A program made the position numbers and the translations under genes. Source: Desmodus rotundus (lineage: Eukaryota > Chordata > Mammalia > Chiroptera > Phyllostomidae). From it: a stretch of DNA of 64,000 bases. Below are positions 46,956 through 58,289 of this stretch, piece after piece. Where the stretch lies: NCBI RefSeq assembly GCF_022682495.2, contig NC_071389.1, forward strand, positions 44,530,239 through 44,594,238. Direction: 5' to 3'. Under the pieces are notes generated by a model. That model saw only the letters and a list, made by a program, of their open reading frames with translations, was not told the origin of the DNA and did not search any database. Every line of letters begins with the position of its first letter. Within the stretch, counting starts at the first letter, position 1.

Positions 46956-47039
46956 TTGGTACAATCTGGAATTTCCATAACCTTCTGTGTACGCATCCCT
47001 AGGAACTAGCTATGATGTCCTAAAGAACAGTAATAACAT

Positions 47040-47240
47040 ATTTACACTATCTTTTATTTGCTTTGCATGTTTTGTTTTTAAAGTAATTTCACATGCACGA
47101 TTGTGTTTAAAGCTTACCAGAACTCTCATGAGAAAGGCATGACAGCTATCCTTATCCTGATCTTGCAGATGAGTAAACTGAGGCCCAGTGTTACACAGCT
47201 GAAGATAATAGAGTTTGTACTAGAACCCAGGGATGCTAAT
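47040..47240 (-). repeat. MIR SINE (antisense)
   Basis: CTTGCAGATGAGTAAACTGA, GGCCCAGTGTTACACAGCTG and ACTAGAACCCAGGGATGC follow antisense MIR. Confidence 0.75.
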
Positions 47241-47454
47241 TTGTGTTCTTGGAACCAAGTCGGATCCACTTTTGTGAAAAGTTTTTAATTGATACAATCC
47301 TTAACATATTAGTCTTACTAACCCTGGAAGGTAGACTAATATATTTTAGAAGAATTTTTAATAACACTGAAGAAGTTTGGAAAAGGTTTTCTACCATGAA
47401 AATGAATTGACTTAGCCATCCCATTGTCTGAGGTTTTATTGTATAGTAATAACG

Positions 47455-47735
47455 CTGACAAACACTTATATAGGACTTTACTGTGTACCAGGTTCTGTTC
47501 TAAGTGCCTTAACTCTAGTAACTCATTTAACAAAGTGTAAATTATTTATCATTTATTGAGACTGCCACGTGCTTACTACCCTTCGAAGGGCTTTATATAC
47601 TTTATCTCATTTAATCAACAAAACAGTCTGACTCAGCGGGTCTTACTAAAGCTTGGAGACATTAAATAATTTGCATGAGGACATTTGATTGGAAGTGACA
47701 TAGCCAGGACTCAAATCCAGGTCTGCCTACCTCTT
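47455..47735 (-). repeat. MIR-type SINEs (antisense), two in tandem
   Basis: CTGTGTACCAGGTTCTGTTC then ACTCATTTAACAAAGTG is one copy. GCTTACTACCCTTCGAAGGG to AGGACTCAAATCCAGGTCTG is a second. Confidence 0.7.
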
Positions 47736-48319
47736 TATTACTACTCAAACAGACGGCATAGAGTGTGTCTTTCTAATCACTGTCATCTCTAAATATTAAT
47801 TATGTCATGCAGGGGCTGGGGCAGTGTCCAAGTGTGGATGCTGGTTGGCTCATAGTTTGCTTCTTGAGGGACTTCTAAGTTTCACCCTGAAATTCTGGCT
47901 GGAAATTTGATTCAGTTGCTGAAAGCGGAAGAAATACAGCTTTCATGTTCATGCGCAATTTGCTTTTTCATTTTCTTTTATTATCCTGAGACTTACTGTA
48001 AATCACACTTTCCCATCAGTCCTGGGGGTTCTGATTATGTTCATGGGGTCCAGCTAAGAGCAAGAGCAGTAAATTACTGCCACTTTGTTTGAAAATTTTT
48101 TTAGCCACAGTACATTAGCTACTTTTGTTTGCTTTCCCACTGGTGGCGTGCACATTTTTATTTCAGAATTGGTGTTTCTTGAATGTCTCACTTGTGAATA
48201 ACGTAGCTTGCAAAATGGAATGATTGGAGAAAAAGTATGCAAGAGGGTGTCCTGTTGGCATCTGTAAGATTTTAAAGCATTTATAGCCAAAATGAGTTGT
48301 CCACTTCTCTTGTTCTCTT

Positions 48320-48353
48320 GCACGTGTGTGCACACACACACACACACGTGTGC
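48320..48353. repeat. (CA)n/(TG)n palindromic microsatellite
   Basis: GCACGTGTGTGCACACACAC runs to ACACACGTGTGCA. A short TG tract faces a longer CA tract, so the whole tract is nearly palindromic and alternates purine and pyrimidine. Confidence 0.9.
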
Positions 48354-48445
48354 ATTGCCCACATTTTCCTGTTCTCTCCATTCCACTTCAGTCCCCAAAA
48401 GGCAACTGCAAGGTGACAACCAATACAGTGGCCTCCTCCTAGGCT

Positions 48446-48461
48446 TCTCTCAGTACTTTTT
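48446..48461 (-). repeat. probable target-site duplication of second half-L1 (3' side)
   Basis: TCTCTCAGTACTTTTT resembles TCTCTTAAGTATTTTT at 50169-50184, differing by small substitutions and an indel. Confidence 0.5.
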
Positions 48462-50168
48462 TAAGTATGTTTTATTGATTGTGCTATTACAGTTTTCCCA
48501 ATTTTCCCCTTTATCTTCCCTCTGCCCTGCACCCCCCAACCCTCCACCATTCCCCCCCACACTTAGTTCATGTCCATGGGTTGTACATATAAGTTCTTCG
48601 AATTCTCTGTTTCCTATACCATTTTTGACCTCTCCCCGTCTATTTTATGCCTACCAGTAATGCTTCTTCTTTCCTGTAGCTTTCCCCCCCTATTCCTTCC
48701 CTCCCACTCCCCTCTGAAAACCTTCCATGCGATGTCCATTTCTCTGATTCTGTTCCTGTTCTAGTTGTTTGCTTAGTTTTTGTTTTTCTTTTTTTAGGTT
48801 CATTGTTGATAGTTGTGAGTGTTGTCATTTTACTGTTCATATTTTTGATCTTCTATTTCTTAGATAAGTCCCTTTAACATTTCATATAATAAGGGCTTGG
48901 AGATGATGAACTCCTTTAACTTGACCTTATCTGGGAAGCACTTTATCTGCCCTTCCATTCTAAATGATAGCTTTGCTGGAGAGAGTAATCTTGGATGTAG
49001 GTCCTTGCCTTTCATGACTTCAAATACTTCTTTCCAGCCCCTTCTTGCCTGCAAGGTTTCATTGGAGAAGTCAGCTGATAGCCTTATGGACACTCCTTTG
49101 TAGGTAACTCTCTCCTTTCCTTTTCCTGCTTTTAAGATTCTCTCTTTATGTTTAATCTTGGGTAACTTAATGATGATGTGCCTTGGTGTGTTCCTCTTTG
49201 GGTCCAACTTCTTTGGGACTCTCTGGGCTTCCTGAACTTCCTGGAAGTCTATTTCCTTCCCCAGATTCGGGGAGTTCTCCTTCATTATTTGTTCAAATAA
49301 GTTTTCAATTTCTTGCTCTTGTTCTTCTCCTTCTGGCACCCCTATAATTTGGATACTGGAACATTTAAAGTTATCCCAGAGGTTCCTCAGCCTCTTTTCA
49401 TTTTTTTGAATTCTTGTTTCTTCATTCTGTTCTGGTTGGATGTTTATTTCTCCCTTGTGTGCCAATTCGTTGATTTGAGACCTGTTTTCCTTCCTGTCAC
49501 TGTTGGTTCCCTGAATATTTTGCTTTATTTCACTTTGGATATCTTTCATTTGTTCTTTCATTTTTCGACCAAGCTCAATCAGTTCTGGGGCATTTTGATT
49601 ACTAGGGCTTTAAATTCTCCATCCCATAGGTTGGCTATCTCCTCATCTCTTAGTTCTCTTTCTGAAGTTTTGCTCTGTTCTTTCGTTTGGGCCCTATTTC
49701 TTTGTCTCCTGGCACTTGATAAGTTGTAAGGGGGCGGGGCCTTAGGTATTCATAGGGCAAGGCAACCCTCCTTGCTGCTCTGCAGCACTGCCTGTGGGGG
49801 AGGCGCCAGAGAGGGAACAATGCAGCTCACCTGCTTGGCTCTAGCTCACTTTTCAACAGACTACCATGTGAGACTGGGACTTTCTCCCACCATGGCAACC
49901 GCTGTAGTCCACAGGCAGCTCTGAGTCTCAGTTTCTGGTTCAGTCAGCCCCGCCCATGTGCACAGTCCACCACCTTTCTGTGGGTTCTCCCTATCTGCCT
50001 GTCTTACTGGTCTGGTTGACTCTTTAATTCCTTGGTTGTCGGAGTTCCACGCAGTCTGATTTTCTGGCACTTCTGGTTGTTTATTGATTTTAGATTGGTT
50101 GTTATCCTCCTTTTGGTTGTTCGAGGAAGCAAAGGGTTTCTACCTGTGTCTCCAACTTGGCCGGAAAT
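48462..50168 (-). mobile_element. second half-L1 (HAL1-like) element, ORF2-less
   Basis: Read on the minus strand it begins near 50168 (CCGGCCAAGTTGGAGACACA), has about 450 bp of leader, then ORF1 (about 49720 to 48860). A short L1-like 3' UTR of about 400 bp follows, ending near 48462. The reverse-transcriptase ORF2 is absent. Imperfect flanking duplications suggest that it inserted as a 1.7-kb unit. Confidence 0.75.
48860..49720 (-). pseudogene. half-L1 ORF1, nearly intact with an N-terminal frameshift
   Basis: A 233-codon frame (49561 to 48860) encodes the RRM and C-terminal domain of an L1-type ORF1 RNA-binding protein. Landmarks are IQIIGVPEGEEQEQEIENLF, QEAQRVPKKLDPKRNTPRHI and ETLQARRGWKEVFEVMKGKD. 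Upstream, 49600-49710 still reads RRQRNRAQTKEQSKTSEREL and DGEFKALVIKMPQ in another frame, so a single shift near 49600 separates the coiled-coil start from the rest. It is less damaged than the copy at 39334. Confidence 0.85.
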
Positions 50169-50265
50169 CTCTTAAGTATTTTTCTGTATTTGAAAGATTG
50201 ATAGATGAGAGGGTCAGGGGACTTCTTTTGTTGTAAGTTTCTGTTCCAAATTTCCTGACATTTTT

Positions 50266-50318
50266 ATCAAGGAAGGAAGGAAGGGAGGAAGGGAGGAAAG
50301 AGAGGGAGGGAGAGAAAA
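50266..50318. repeat. (GGAA)n purine tract
   Basis: AAGGAAGGAAGGAAGGGAGG and related units, all purine for about 50 bases. Confidence 0.9.
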
Positions 50319-50840
50319 CCTTTTAAAATGCAATAATGGGGTAATAAGAACCAGACCCTAAAGTGGTTGTCAAAATGTCAAAAATAATGACTTTTCCTTT
50401 ATTCAACAGCATTGATCTTGAGGCACCTACCTTTCTGTAGAATCTGCCTAACGGCTCTACTTGATTCTCTTGTTGGGCCATCCATAAAGTGATACCCAAA
50501 TCCTCCAAACTTTCAGGAATTGGTGTGGGAATTCAGTAGCAACACTTGTTTATGTTCTTCAAATCACACCTTTGGATGAAGCGGCTGGGAAGGAGGCCCC
50601 CTGGCATGCCCCGGCAACCGGAGTTTGAAGTGTCCTTGTGAGCCGCATTGTCCTGATGTTCACAGGGCTGTCCTCAAGGTTCTCAAAAACAATGCAAATT
50701 GTGCAGGACCTTGCTGATGATGAAAAGTGACTTTTTTTCCCTGAAATTTGTTAGTTTGTAGAGTGGCTTTGGAAAGGATTTTAGTGCACATGAAGACAGG
50801 GGTTAAATTAGAGAATTTTCACCCTTATCAATAATTTATG

Positions 50841-51040
50841 CAGCCCTGACCAGTGTGGCTCCATTGGTTGGGCATCATCCTGAAATCTGAAAGGTCACCA
50901 GTTCAACTTCTGGTCAGGGCACATGCCTGGGTTGCAGGTTCCAATAGGAGGCAACCAATCAATGTTTCTCTCGCACATCAATGTTTCTCTCCCTCTCTTT
51001 CTCCCTCCCTTCCCCTTTCTCTAAAAATAAATTAATTAAA
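50841..51040 (+). mobile_element. VES SINE (bat tRNA-derived), full length with TSDs
   Basis: Head CAGCCCTGACCAGTGTGGCT, B-box area GGTCACCAGTTCAACTTCTG, body CAGGGCACATGCCTGGGTTG and CTCTCGCACATCAATGTTTC, and an A-rich tail. Duplicated flanks AATAATTTATG (50830-50840) and AATAATGTATG (51041-51051) frame it exactly. Confidence 0.93.
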
Positions 51041-51379
51041 AATAATGTATGTAATAGTTATTTCATTTTCTTGGACTTTGTAATAGACCCCTTTCAAGGA
51101 GGCTGCCTACTTTACAATAACACCCTGTTGTGTAGTAAATGTTGAGCATTCTGGAGGAATAGACAAAAGATTCACATTTGGGTCCTGCCAAAGAAGTATG
51201 AGAGATATTTCTAGAAGTGTAACTTAAGGAAATAATACAAAAGGGAAAAAATTAAGCATAAAGATGTACATGGAAGCATTATTTTTTTAAGAGTTAAGAA
51301 ATAGGAGGGAGAGATAAATATTCAGCTTTTGCAGAAATCCTTTGTAATCTCTGATGGGGATTCATCATCAGAGATCTGT

Positions 51380-51845
51380 CCCTGCTGTCCTTGGGTTTCT
51401 GAGGTCATCCCTAATTGGGGATGAAGAGATAGGGATACAAAATTGGAGCCCCAGCAAACCTTCCTCCCCATCACAGCTCCTCACCAGCTCTGTCCTCTCT
51501 GCCTGCCGGGTCAGCTCACACTTCCCAAAGCTCAACTCTAGCCCAGGTTTCCTGGCTCAGCATTGTGTGAAAACTGCCTATTGCTGGCCAGATAAGGTCC
51601 AGAATCCCTCATTATTGATTGAGGTCTTTCCTCAGTCTCAGCCCAACCTATCTTTCCAGGCTTCCCACCTACTACTTGTTCATTCATAACCTTTCCCAAA
51701 AGCAAATGGGGATGATTTATTCCTTGTTGCTCTCAGCATTCTTGATATGCATGCCTTTGAACCCTTTGTTGAAGCTAGTCCTTTCCCCATGGAATGCTGT
51801 CTCCTCAACTCTACTACCTGAAGACCATCCCCCGCCCCAAGACCC
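51380..51845 (+). repeat. diverged L2 LINE region
   Basis: TAAGGTCCAGAATCCCTCAT and CCTTTCCCCATGGAATGCTG fit an old L2 internal region. The call is tentative. Confidence 0.4.
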
Positions 51846-51849
51846 ACCT

Positions 51850-52365
51850 TAGAATGATCTAGAAAGGTGCAAGAAGAGGGTCTGCGAGCTTCTCATGAAC
51901 ACATTCTCGAAAGGTGTTCTCTTTTAAACAGAATTTAGAGGTATTATGTTACCATGGTGGTTATTAAGACCATGAGGAAAAGATGCCCAAGGGCTCCTCA
52001 GTGTGGTTGGGTACGTGTGGTGCTCTTTTTCCTCATCACAATGATTACGGGGTGCAGTTGGCATTTATTGGGCAGGGGCTAGGGTGTTGAACACCTTGCC
52101 GTGTGCAGGGCAGTCCTGCAGGATGAAGAACTTTCCTGCCTCAAATGTGAGTCACGTCCCCACAGAAGAACACAGTGAATTGACGATGCTGTGGGGACTA
52201 TACTACGGTCGGCAGATGCACATGGGACATGTTAGGATGGTCATGGGTGACAGCTTGTGTGTCCCCGACTCTCCCCAAGAACCGCATGGCTCCTGCTTTC
52301 TGCCCACTCCCCCTCACCCCCGCCTTTCTCCGTCTCTCTCAGTCTCGCTCTCTCTGATGTTAGAA
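51850..52365. other. intronic DNA, no recognised feature
   Basis: No repeat or exon was recognised. Confidence 0.4.
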
Positions 52366-52369
52366 GCTT

Positions 52370-53170
52370 GCTCTCAGCCTCTGCTCTCCATCAAGACCCA
52401 GCTCAAGCATGAACCCCTCCTCTCTCAGCCTTCCCTGATTTCTGCAGCTGCACATGCTAACCCCCTTCTGAGCAGAAAATAGCATTTCCCCTCCCCGCCC
52501 CACATCTTTCCTTGTTCTGATTATTTTTATCAGTTTTTTCCCCATCACTGTTCTGTGTGGTCCAGGACAGATGCAACAGGGACCTTCCTGGTGCCTGTGC
52601 AGGTGTATTTTCTTACTTTTCTTCTGTTCCCCACTCCTCTCTATTCCTTCCCTCCCCAAAATTCCTGCGCATTCCAGCATGAGGACAGGAAGTCTGGGGT
52701 TTCTCTCCCTTTCCACCCTGCTCTGGGGCTTGCCCACTCTGCCTGATAAAAGGCAGAGGACTGCCTGGCCCCTCTGCGGGCACTGCACTGTAACCCTGGC
52801 CTGCCCATTGGATCTCTTTCCCCAGCTCCTTCAACACTCAACCTCTTGACCACACACTTAGCTTTTACTCTCACTCTGACTTGTATTTTCAAATTAGATT
52901 CTGGAATATCTCTTCCTTTCTTCAAGATCTTAAGGGGCTCCTGAAGAATAGAAACCGTATCTCCTCCTTTTCAAAGATCCCACCGATTGCTATGTCACCT
53001 CCTTCAGAAGTCCTTCTCTGATACCCTAGGCTCAGAAGTGAATTATATTTTCCTCTTCTCTGGTCCTCTGTCACCCTGAATATATATACTCAGCTCACAC
53101 TTTGATTGTTCTTTTACACATTTGATTCCATAACCAGTATGCGAGATCTTTGAGTGCATGCACTAAAGTC
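52370..53170 (+). repeat. L2 LINE 3' region in two blocks
   Basis: CATCAAGACCCAGCTCAAGC and CTCAGCCTTCCCTGATTTCT form the first block. GTCACCTCCTTCAGAAGTCC to GCGAGATCTTTGAGTGCATG forms the second. Confidence 0.6.
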
Positions 53171-53171
53171 C

Positions 53172-53295
53172 ATTTGTTCATTTATTCATTAAACATTTTA
53201 CTCATCTATCCACAGCAAACCTGTGCTAGGTTTAGGGTTCCATAACAATGAAAAAGGAATGGTCAGATCCCCATTGTTCGCAGTCTTGAGGGTTT
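53172..53295 (-). repeat. L2 LINE 3' fragment (antisense)
   Basis: TTCATTTATTCATTAAACAT, CCTGTGCTAGGTTTAGGGTT and CAGATCCCCATTGTTCGCAG follow the antisense L2 end. Confidence 0.65.
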
Positions 53296-53299
53296 GATT

Positions 53300-54080
53300 G
53301 TTGCCTCTTGCTACTAAGATAATAGTACCCACTTCAGTTTTCATCTCCTGGTTGCTTAGTACTTTTCTGTTTTCTTGAAAAAGCAGTAGAGCAGATAATG
53401 GCTAATTTTTGAGGAATTTGGTTTAAAATTTAAAGACAAAACTATCCCATTTATAACAGAGAACATTCAAGTAACAAGGACCTTTCCCATGCACTGCCCT
53501 GCTAAAAGGAGATCTGAGGTGTGGCCAAGGCAGCAGATTCCTTCAAATTTTGAAGTAAAGATCTTGCACAATGAATGGAGATAAGAGGAAAGAGTGGTTT
53601 GTGTGCTGTTTTATGTTCACTGAGGTTTATATTCCGGGAAAACCTGGAACTGGAATGTTGGTCTCAGTGGAATTGATTTGGAATGCTGATTGGCACACAG
53701 AGGGATTTGGGTCCTGTTCAATCAAGATGTGACTGTAGGAAACTGAGGTGGTATAACTGTGTGGTTCCTATAGGAATAGAAATTCCTTGGCCAGAATGGC
53801 AAACTTTTATTTTGAAATCCCCTGGGCTCCACTTAGAAGCCATCAAACACTTGAGAATTTATTATGACTGGACAAGCTGCTGCCTCACAGTGTTAGGCCA
53901 GGGTAGTGAAAATACACAGTGACTTCTTTGAAGGTCCTGAATGTGGCTTGGTTCTTCCTCTCCGATGGCTCCTTAGCAGGGCCGAAAGCACAACTGTTAC
54001 CTTTGCACGAGGCAGCAGCGTCCACAGCTTTCCTAGCAAATTTCACGCATCATGCTGACGCTGAGGTGTCTCCTACCCAC
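53300..54080. other. intronic DNA, no recognised feature
   Basis: No repeat family or exon was recognised. Confidence 0.4.
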
Positions 54081-54084
54081 AGTA

Positions 54085-54133
54085 CTGAAATCGCAGCGAT
54101 TTCAGAACACATCATGACTTATGATGTGTTCTG
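54085..54133. repeat. compound perfect hairpins
   Basis: CTGAAATCGC/GCGATTTCAG (54085-54094, 54096-54105) has a one-base gap. CAGAACACATCAT/ATGATGTGTTCTG (54103-54115, 54121-54133) has a GACTT loop. The two share the bases CAG at 54103-54105. Confidence 0.95.
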
Positions 54134-54763
54134 TTTGCATTGGCCCACAGCCCAAACCAGAAATGTATCTCAGGCTTGGCCTTCTAGATATTATCTCCAG
54201 TCATTTTAAAAGTTCATTATGCGAACCCACTCATCCTGTCCCGTTATAGTTAAGATCTGTCAGCATTTTACGAAGGTTTATAACTCAACCGGAAAGGGGG
54301 AGAATGCAGTTTTCAGGTTGCAATGTGGCATGCAGGGCCTAGCCCCAGGGTCAAAAGCTTTACTTTTTTGTTATTTTTAAGTTAGAACCTTACTAAGTTA
54401 TAGTGAAGCAAATACTAGCTGGTACTTTTGCTGGTGTTGTTTGGTTTGGTTTTTCAGGGCTGGTAAATGACTCCTTTGAATGTAGATATACCCTATATCT
54501 GAAGAATTCCTAGGTCCATGGATTTATTTATCATCCTAGCACTCAGCTGAAGATGAAGAGGTAGTTAAAAAAATCAGCATTGTGAAGTGAGGGTGGGTGA
54601 AGATCAAGGGAGTCAGGAGCAAGCTTGGAGATATTTCTCTAATATTCAGGGACCAATTTACAAGCTAACTTGTATCCTTTTGAATTTCATTTGCAAGAAT
54701 TTATTTATGTCAAAATCAAGTCTTTATTCTTATGGGTGTGTTTCTGCTCATAATTTCTAAATA

Positions 54764-55279
54764 CGGCAATCCCCCTCTTATCCGTAGAGAATATGTTCCA
54801 ATGCATGGATGCCTGAAAGTGCAGATACATACTATGGGTCCTGCACATACTATGCTTTTTCCTGGACCTCCATAGCTTTTCACTTAAGGGAAGCACTTTA
54901 CAGTTTCTCTTTAACATGCACGAATTGCCGGCAACACTACTCTTGTGCTCTGGGGCTGTTATGAAGTAAGATAAGGGCAACCTGAGCACAAGCACTGCGA
55001 TACTGCAGCGCTCTCTCTGATAACCAAGCGGGCGCCGGGGTGACCGCCAAGGCGGATAGCACGGACTGCATGGGTGCCCTGTACAAACGATGGCTCACAC
55101 CCTGGGTGGGACGGAGTGGGATGGCACGAGATTTCATCACGCTCTTCAGAATGGCACACAATTTAAAATTTATGAATTGTTTATTTCTGTAATTGTTCAT
55201 TTAATTTTTTTCCGACCACAGTTGGCCATGAGTAACTGAACCCGTGGAAAGCAAAACCACGGATAAGAGGGGACTACCG
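54764..55279. mobile_element. Tigger/MER2-like DNA transposon, non-autonomous
   Basis: Terminal inverted repeats CGGCAATCCCCCTCTTATCC and GGATAAGAGGGGACTACCG are flanked by TA. Interior CGATGGCTCACACCCTGGGT, TTTCATCACGCTCTTCAGAA and GGCCATGAGTAACTGAACCC match a mammalian Tigger-derived MITE. Unusually CpG-rich for its age. Confidence 0.8.
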
Positions 55280-55284
55280 TATTC

Positions 55285-55620
55285 TTATTATTACTAAATT
55301 TCAATGAAACATGTACCATGATAAACATGAAGTAATGAAATGATATCTCCAAACAATAAAAATGGTTGAAAAATATGCAAATTAATTGGATACTTAAATA
55401 ATCACAAGAGTCCACAAGAGTTTATAACTAGAAAAAACGTCCCTGCGTAACCTTGTGGGCAGTTGCCAGTGGTCCAACTACAGTAGATAACCTGCTCTTG
55501 GAGTAAAACTAAGGGCTGGTGGAGATCATCCAGATAGATTCAGGGGAGTTGACAGTGGAGGAAGTTCTTAATGGCAGCAGGGTATGAAATAGTAGGTTGA
55601 GAAGGGACACATTGAGAGTG
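55285..55620. other. intronic DNA, no recognised feature
   Basis: No repeat or exon was recognised. Confidence 0.4.
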
Positions 55621-55624
55621 TCAG

Positions 55625-55800
55625 ATAGAACTGGGTCCCAGCCATGATGCGCCTAGTTATGCTAAACCTCTAGAAGTCAGGCTATCTTCCTCAAAGTGGG
55701 GTTAGAAATACCTACATACATCACAGGGTTTCTTGAAAGGATAAAATGTAGTAATATATGTAAAGTGACTGATGGAATCAGTGTTCAACACGTTTGATCC
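55625..55800 (+). repeat. MIR SINE 3' half
   Basis: AAGTGGGGTTAGAAATACCT, CATCACAGGGTTTCTTGAAA and GGATAAAATGTAGTAATATA follow MIR. Confidence 0.65.
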
Positions 55801-55804
55801 TTTC

Positions 55805-56435
55805 TTCTCCTACCTTTATTAATTATAGGTGGGACTCAAAGCAATCTAAATGTTGGAGGTCAGCCACTCTCATTCTCTGTAGATCTTAACTATTTAGGAG
55901 GAAAAAGTAGTTTCCCTGGGCTTGTAAGAGTCTATTTGCATACAGCTGGTCTACTTGTAAAAATGAGCTGTACGTTAAAACAAGCCTCTAGGTAGGAAGT
56001 GCTCTTAAACTCCTTTGAGTTGCTGTGTGTACTTACTGTGCTTCCTAAGGAAAGACCTACAAAGGCAGCTGTCTTTACCCACTAGTCCAGATTTTTAGTG
56101 AGAGGGGTTGCTCTAAGTACACATTTGCCAAACCGTTTCTGATATATGTGCATTTCCTCCCCCCAAAGCAGCTGCATTATTGACTATTTGTTGTCTCTGG
56201 TCCTGTGGACACTCTTTGAACCCACTCTTGTTACTCAGAGGTCATCAGCTACAGCTCAGCTTGTTGCATTAGTACCTGAGCTCTTGAGAAAGTGCGAGTG
56301 TTAGACCAGGGCCCAGCCCAGCACAGCACAGTTCTTCTTGTCTTTTGACATTTATATGATGCCCGTGGACTATAATAGCTTCGTCCAGGCAGAAAATGTT
56401 TATCTTTATTGAATCATCTCTCAACCTGATTGGGG
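55805..56435. other. intronic DNA, no recognised feature
   Basis: No repeat or exon was recognised. Confidence 0.4.
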
Positions 56436-56439
56436 GTAT

Positions 56440-56640
56440 AGGTTTGAAACTGGGAGTCCAAGGTAGAAGTTTGGGTTGGAGATGCCATTTCAGCCCTTTA
56501 TTGCTAATATGGCCTTAGCAACATGTTTAAAGTCTCAGTCTTGTTTTTTTCTTTTTTTTCCCTTCTGAACAATGGGGATTGTAGTGGAGAATCCACCTAG
56601 AGATTTTTGAGAGTTAAAGCTGGGCTCAACAGGAAGCCAG
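56440..56640 (+). repeat. possible MIR SINE
   Basis: ATGGCCTTAGCAACATGTTT then CTCAGTCTTG and AACAATGGGGATTGTAGTGG are in MIR order, but weak. Confidence 0.45.
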
Positions 56641-56929
56641 GTGAGAACTGGTGGTCAGGAAATGTCAGCTATGATGACTGTAGCCAAGTGTTCTCTTGTT
56701 GACTGCTCAGGAGAATCATTCGAAAACTGTCTAAAAAAAATGCTTGTACCTGGACTGCACCTAGGATGGATTAAATTAGAATCCCTAGGGTTGAGCCTCA
56801 AGTGTCAGTGTTTTGTTTTGATTTTTATTCCCGAGAGGATAGTGATGTTCAGTGAGGGTCGAGAATCTCTGGCTCTGGCTTATAGCTCCCTAGAGAGAAC
56901 GCTTTGGAAGTTTCAGGACTATCTTCTTT

Positions 56930-57120
56930 AACCTCTACAACAACACTAGTGGGCACTTACAGTGATTAGTCCCATTTTGCAGTTGAGGAAACTGAGACTT
57001 GGAGATGTTAAATAACAGCAAGTGAGGGATGGTACTCAGACATGGAGCCAAGAAGTTCAACTCCAGAAACATGTTCTTAATGACTGTGCCGCATCTGTTA
57101 TCACGAACAGTGCATCCTGG
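56930..57120 (-). repeat. MIR SINE (antisense)
   Basis: CTCTACAACAACACTAGTGG, CCCATTTTGCAGTTGAGGAA and GGTACTCAGACATGGAGCC follow antisense MIR. Confidence 0.7.
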
Positions 57121-57124
57121 GGGA

Positions 57125-57890
57125 ATGAAGGTCCAGTAAGTGGGGTCACCCACTGGCCTCAGGCTCTCTCCATACCTTCAGCTTGCTGACCTGCTCCCCA
57201 TGTGTTCGGAACTTCCCAGCAGCCCCACGTCCGATAACGAACTGTGGTTATTCAGAAGTCCCCTGCTATTTCCACTGATTTTTATTAAATGCAGCTTGTG
57301 GCTCAGACTCAAGAATGCACAAGCCGATTTAGATTACGTTTTGCATTGAGTTTATTAAGATAAAAAATATTTCCCGAGATAGTGAGTCAGAAGTATTTAT
57401 GGTGAAGTGTGCTGAAAGTGAATGCAGGTTGATAGCGTGAACAGAATGTTCTCTCAGAGTCAAATGTGATGACCTAACTGTGTTTGGCAGCCTTCCTTTA
57501 TGTTTAGCTAAGCATTTTATTTCATGTCAGGAACCTCCTCCCTCTTCTGAAAAGGATCAGTCCTGTAAGAGACTAGGATTTTGGCATGTTCCTCTTTGAT
57601 ACCAAGACCCAGGCCCTGAGCCTAATTGTGACTGGCTCCCTGGCTGCCTGGCTGGGTTACCATGGCAAAGGGCTGTTAAACTCTTTATATTTCAGTTTCT
57701 CTCACCTGTCAAAACGGGAATATGACTCTTGGCCCCACCTTTCTCCCTTTCTCCAAATGATGAGGAGAGTGGGAGGGCACTTTGAAAATTAAGTAATAAA
57801 TGTTGGGAGGGATTTGTGGATGTGACGTCTTGTCAAACGGGTAAGTAATAAATGGGGTGTCACCAAAGCTCATTTGCCCAAAATACACTT
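57125..57890. other. intronic DNA, possible constrained block 57310-57480
   Basis: Unique sequence with surviving CpGs and no simple repeats around 57310-57480. No exon was recognised. Confidence 0.3.
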
Positions 57891-57894
57891 GAGC

Positions 57895-58025
57895 CTTCCA
57901 TTTACTTAATCAACCAGTATTTATTAAATGCCTATGAAGTTCACAATAACACATGGAGTGCTGAGGGAAATACAAAAAAGAAAAAGAAGAGGAAATAGAG
58001 TCTCAATTCCCAGAGAGCTCATAAA
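57895..58025 (-). repeat. L2 LINE 3' fragment (antisense)
   Basis: ATCAACCAGTATTTATTAAA, GAGTGCTGAGGGAAATACAA and CAATTCCCAGAGAGCTCATA fit the antisense L2 end. Confidence 0.6.
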
Positions 58026-58289
58026 CTTCTTTTTTCTCGCAGTTCACTTCTTAGGTTGATTAAGCGTCAGTATGGGCGCTGCCTGTGCTGATTGAAAAAG
58101 CTCGTTCCTGATGATGACTTCCAGTTACGTCATATGTAACTAGCAGTGATTTAGCTGTTCTCAGTGCCAGTGGGTATTGTCACGTGCTGGAAGGACTCAT
58201 AAAAAGGGCAAGAATATTCTGTAGTCCTGGGTAGAGGTGGTGGGGACAATGAAAGACTGCAGTCTGGGTTTATTGGGAAATGGTGCCTG

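Noticed and set aside
48292..48764. Plus-strand frames of 122 and 64 codons rich in Ser/Pro/Leu
   Set aside because: They come from the CA repeat and the antisense 3' UTR of the second half-L1.
52360..52925. Overlapping open frames of 94 to 142 codons on both strands
   Set aside because: Mutually overlapping, GC-biased, no domains or splice sites; the region is L2-derived.
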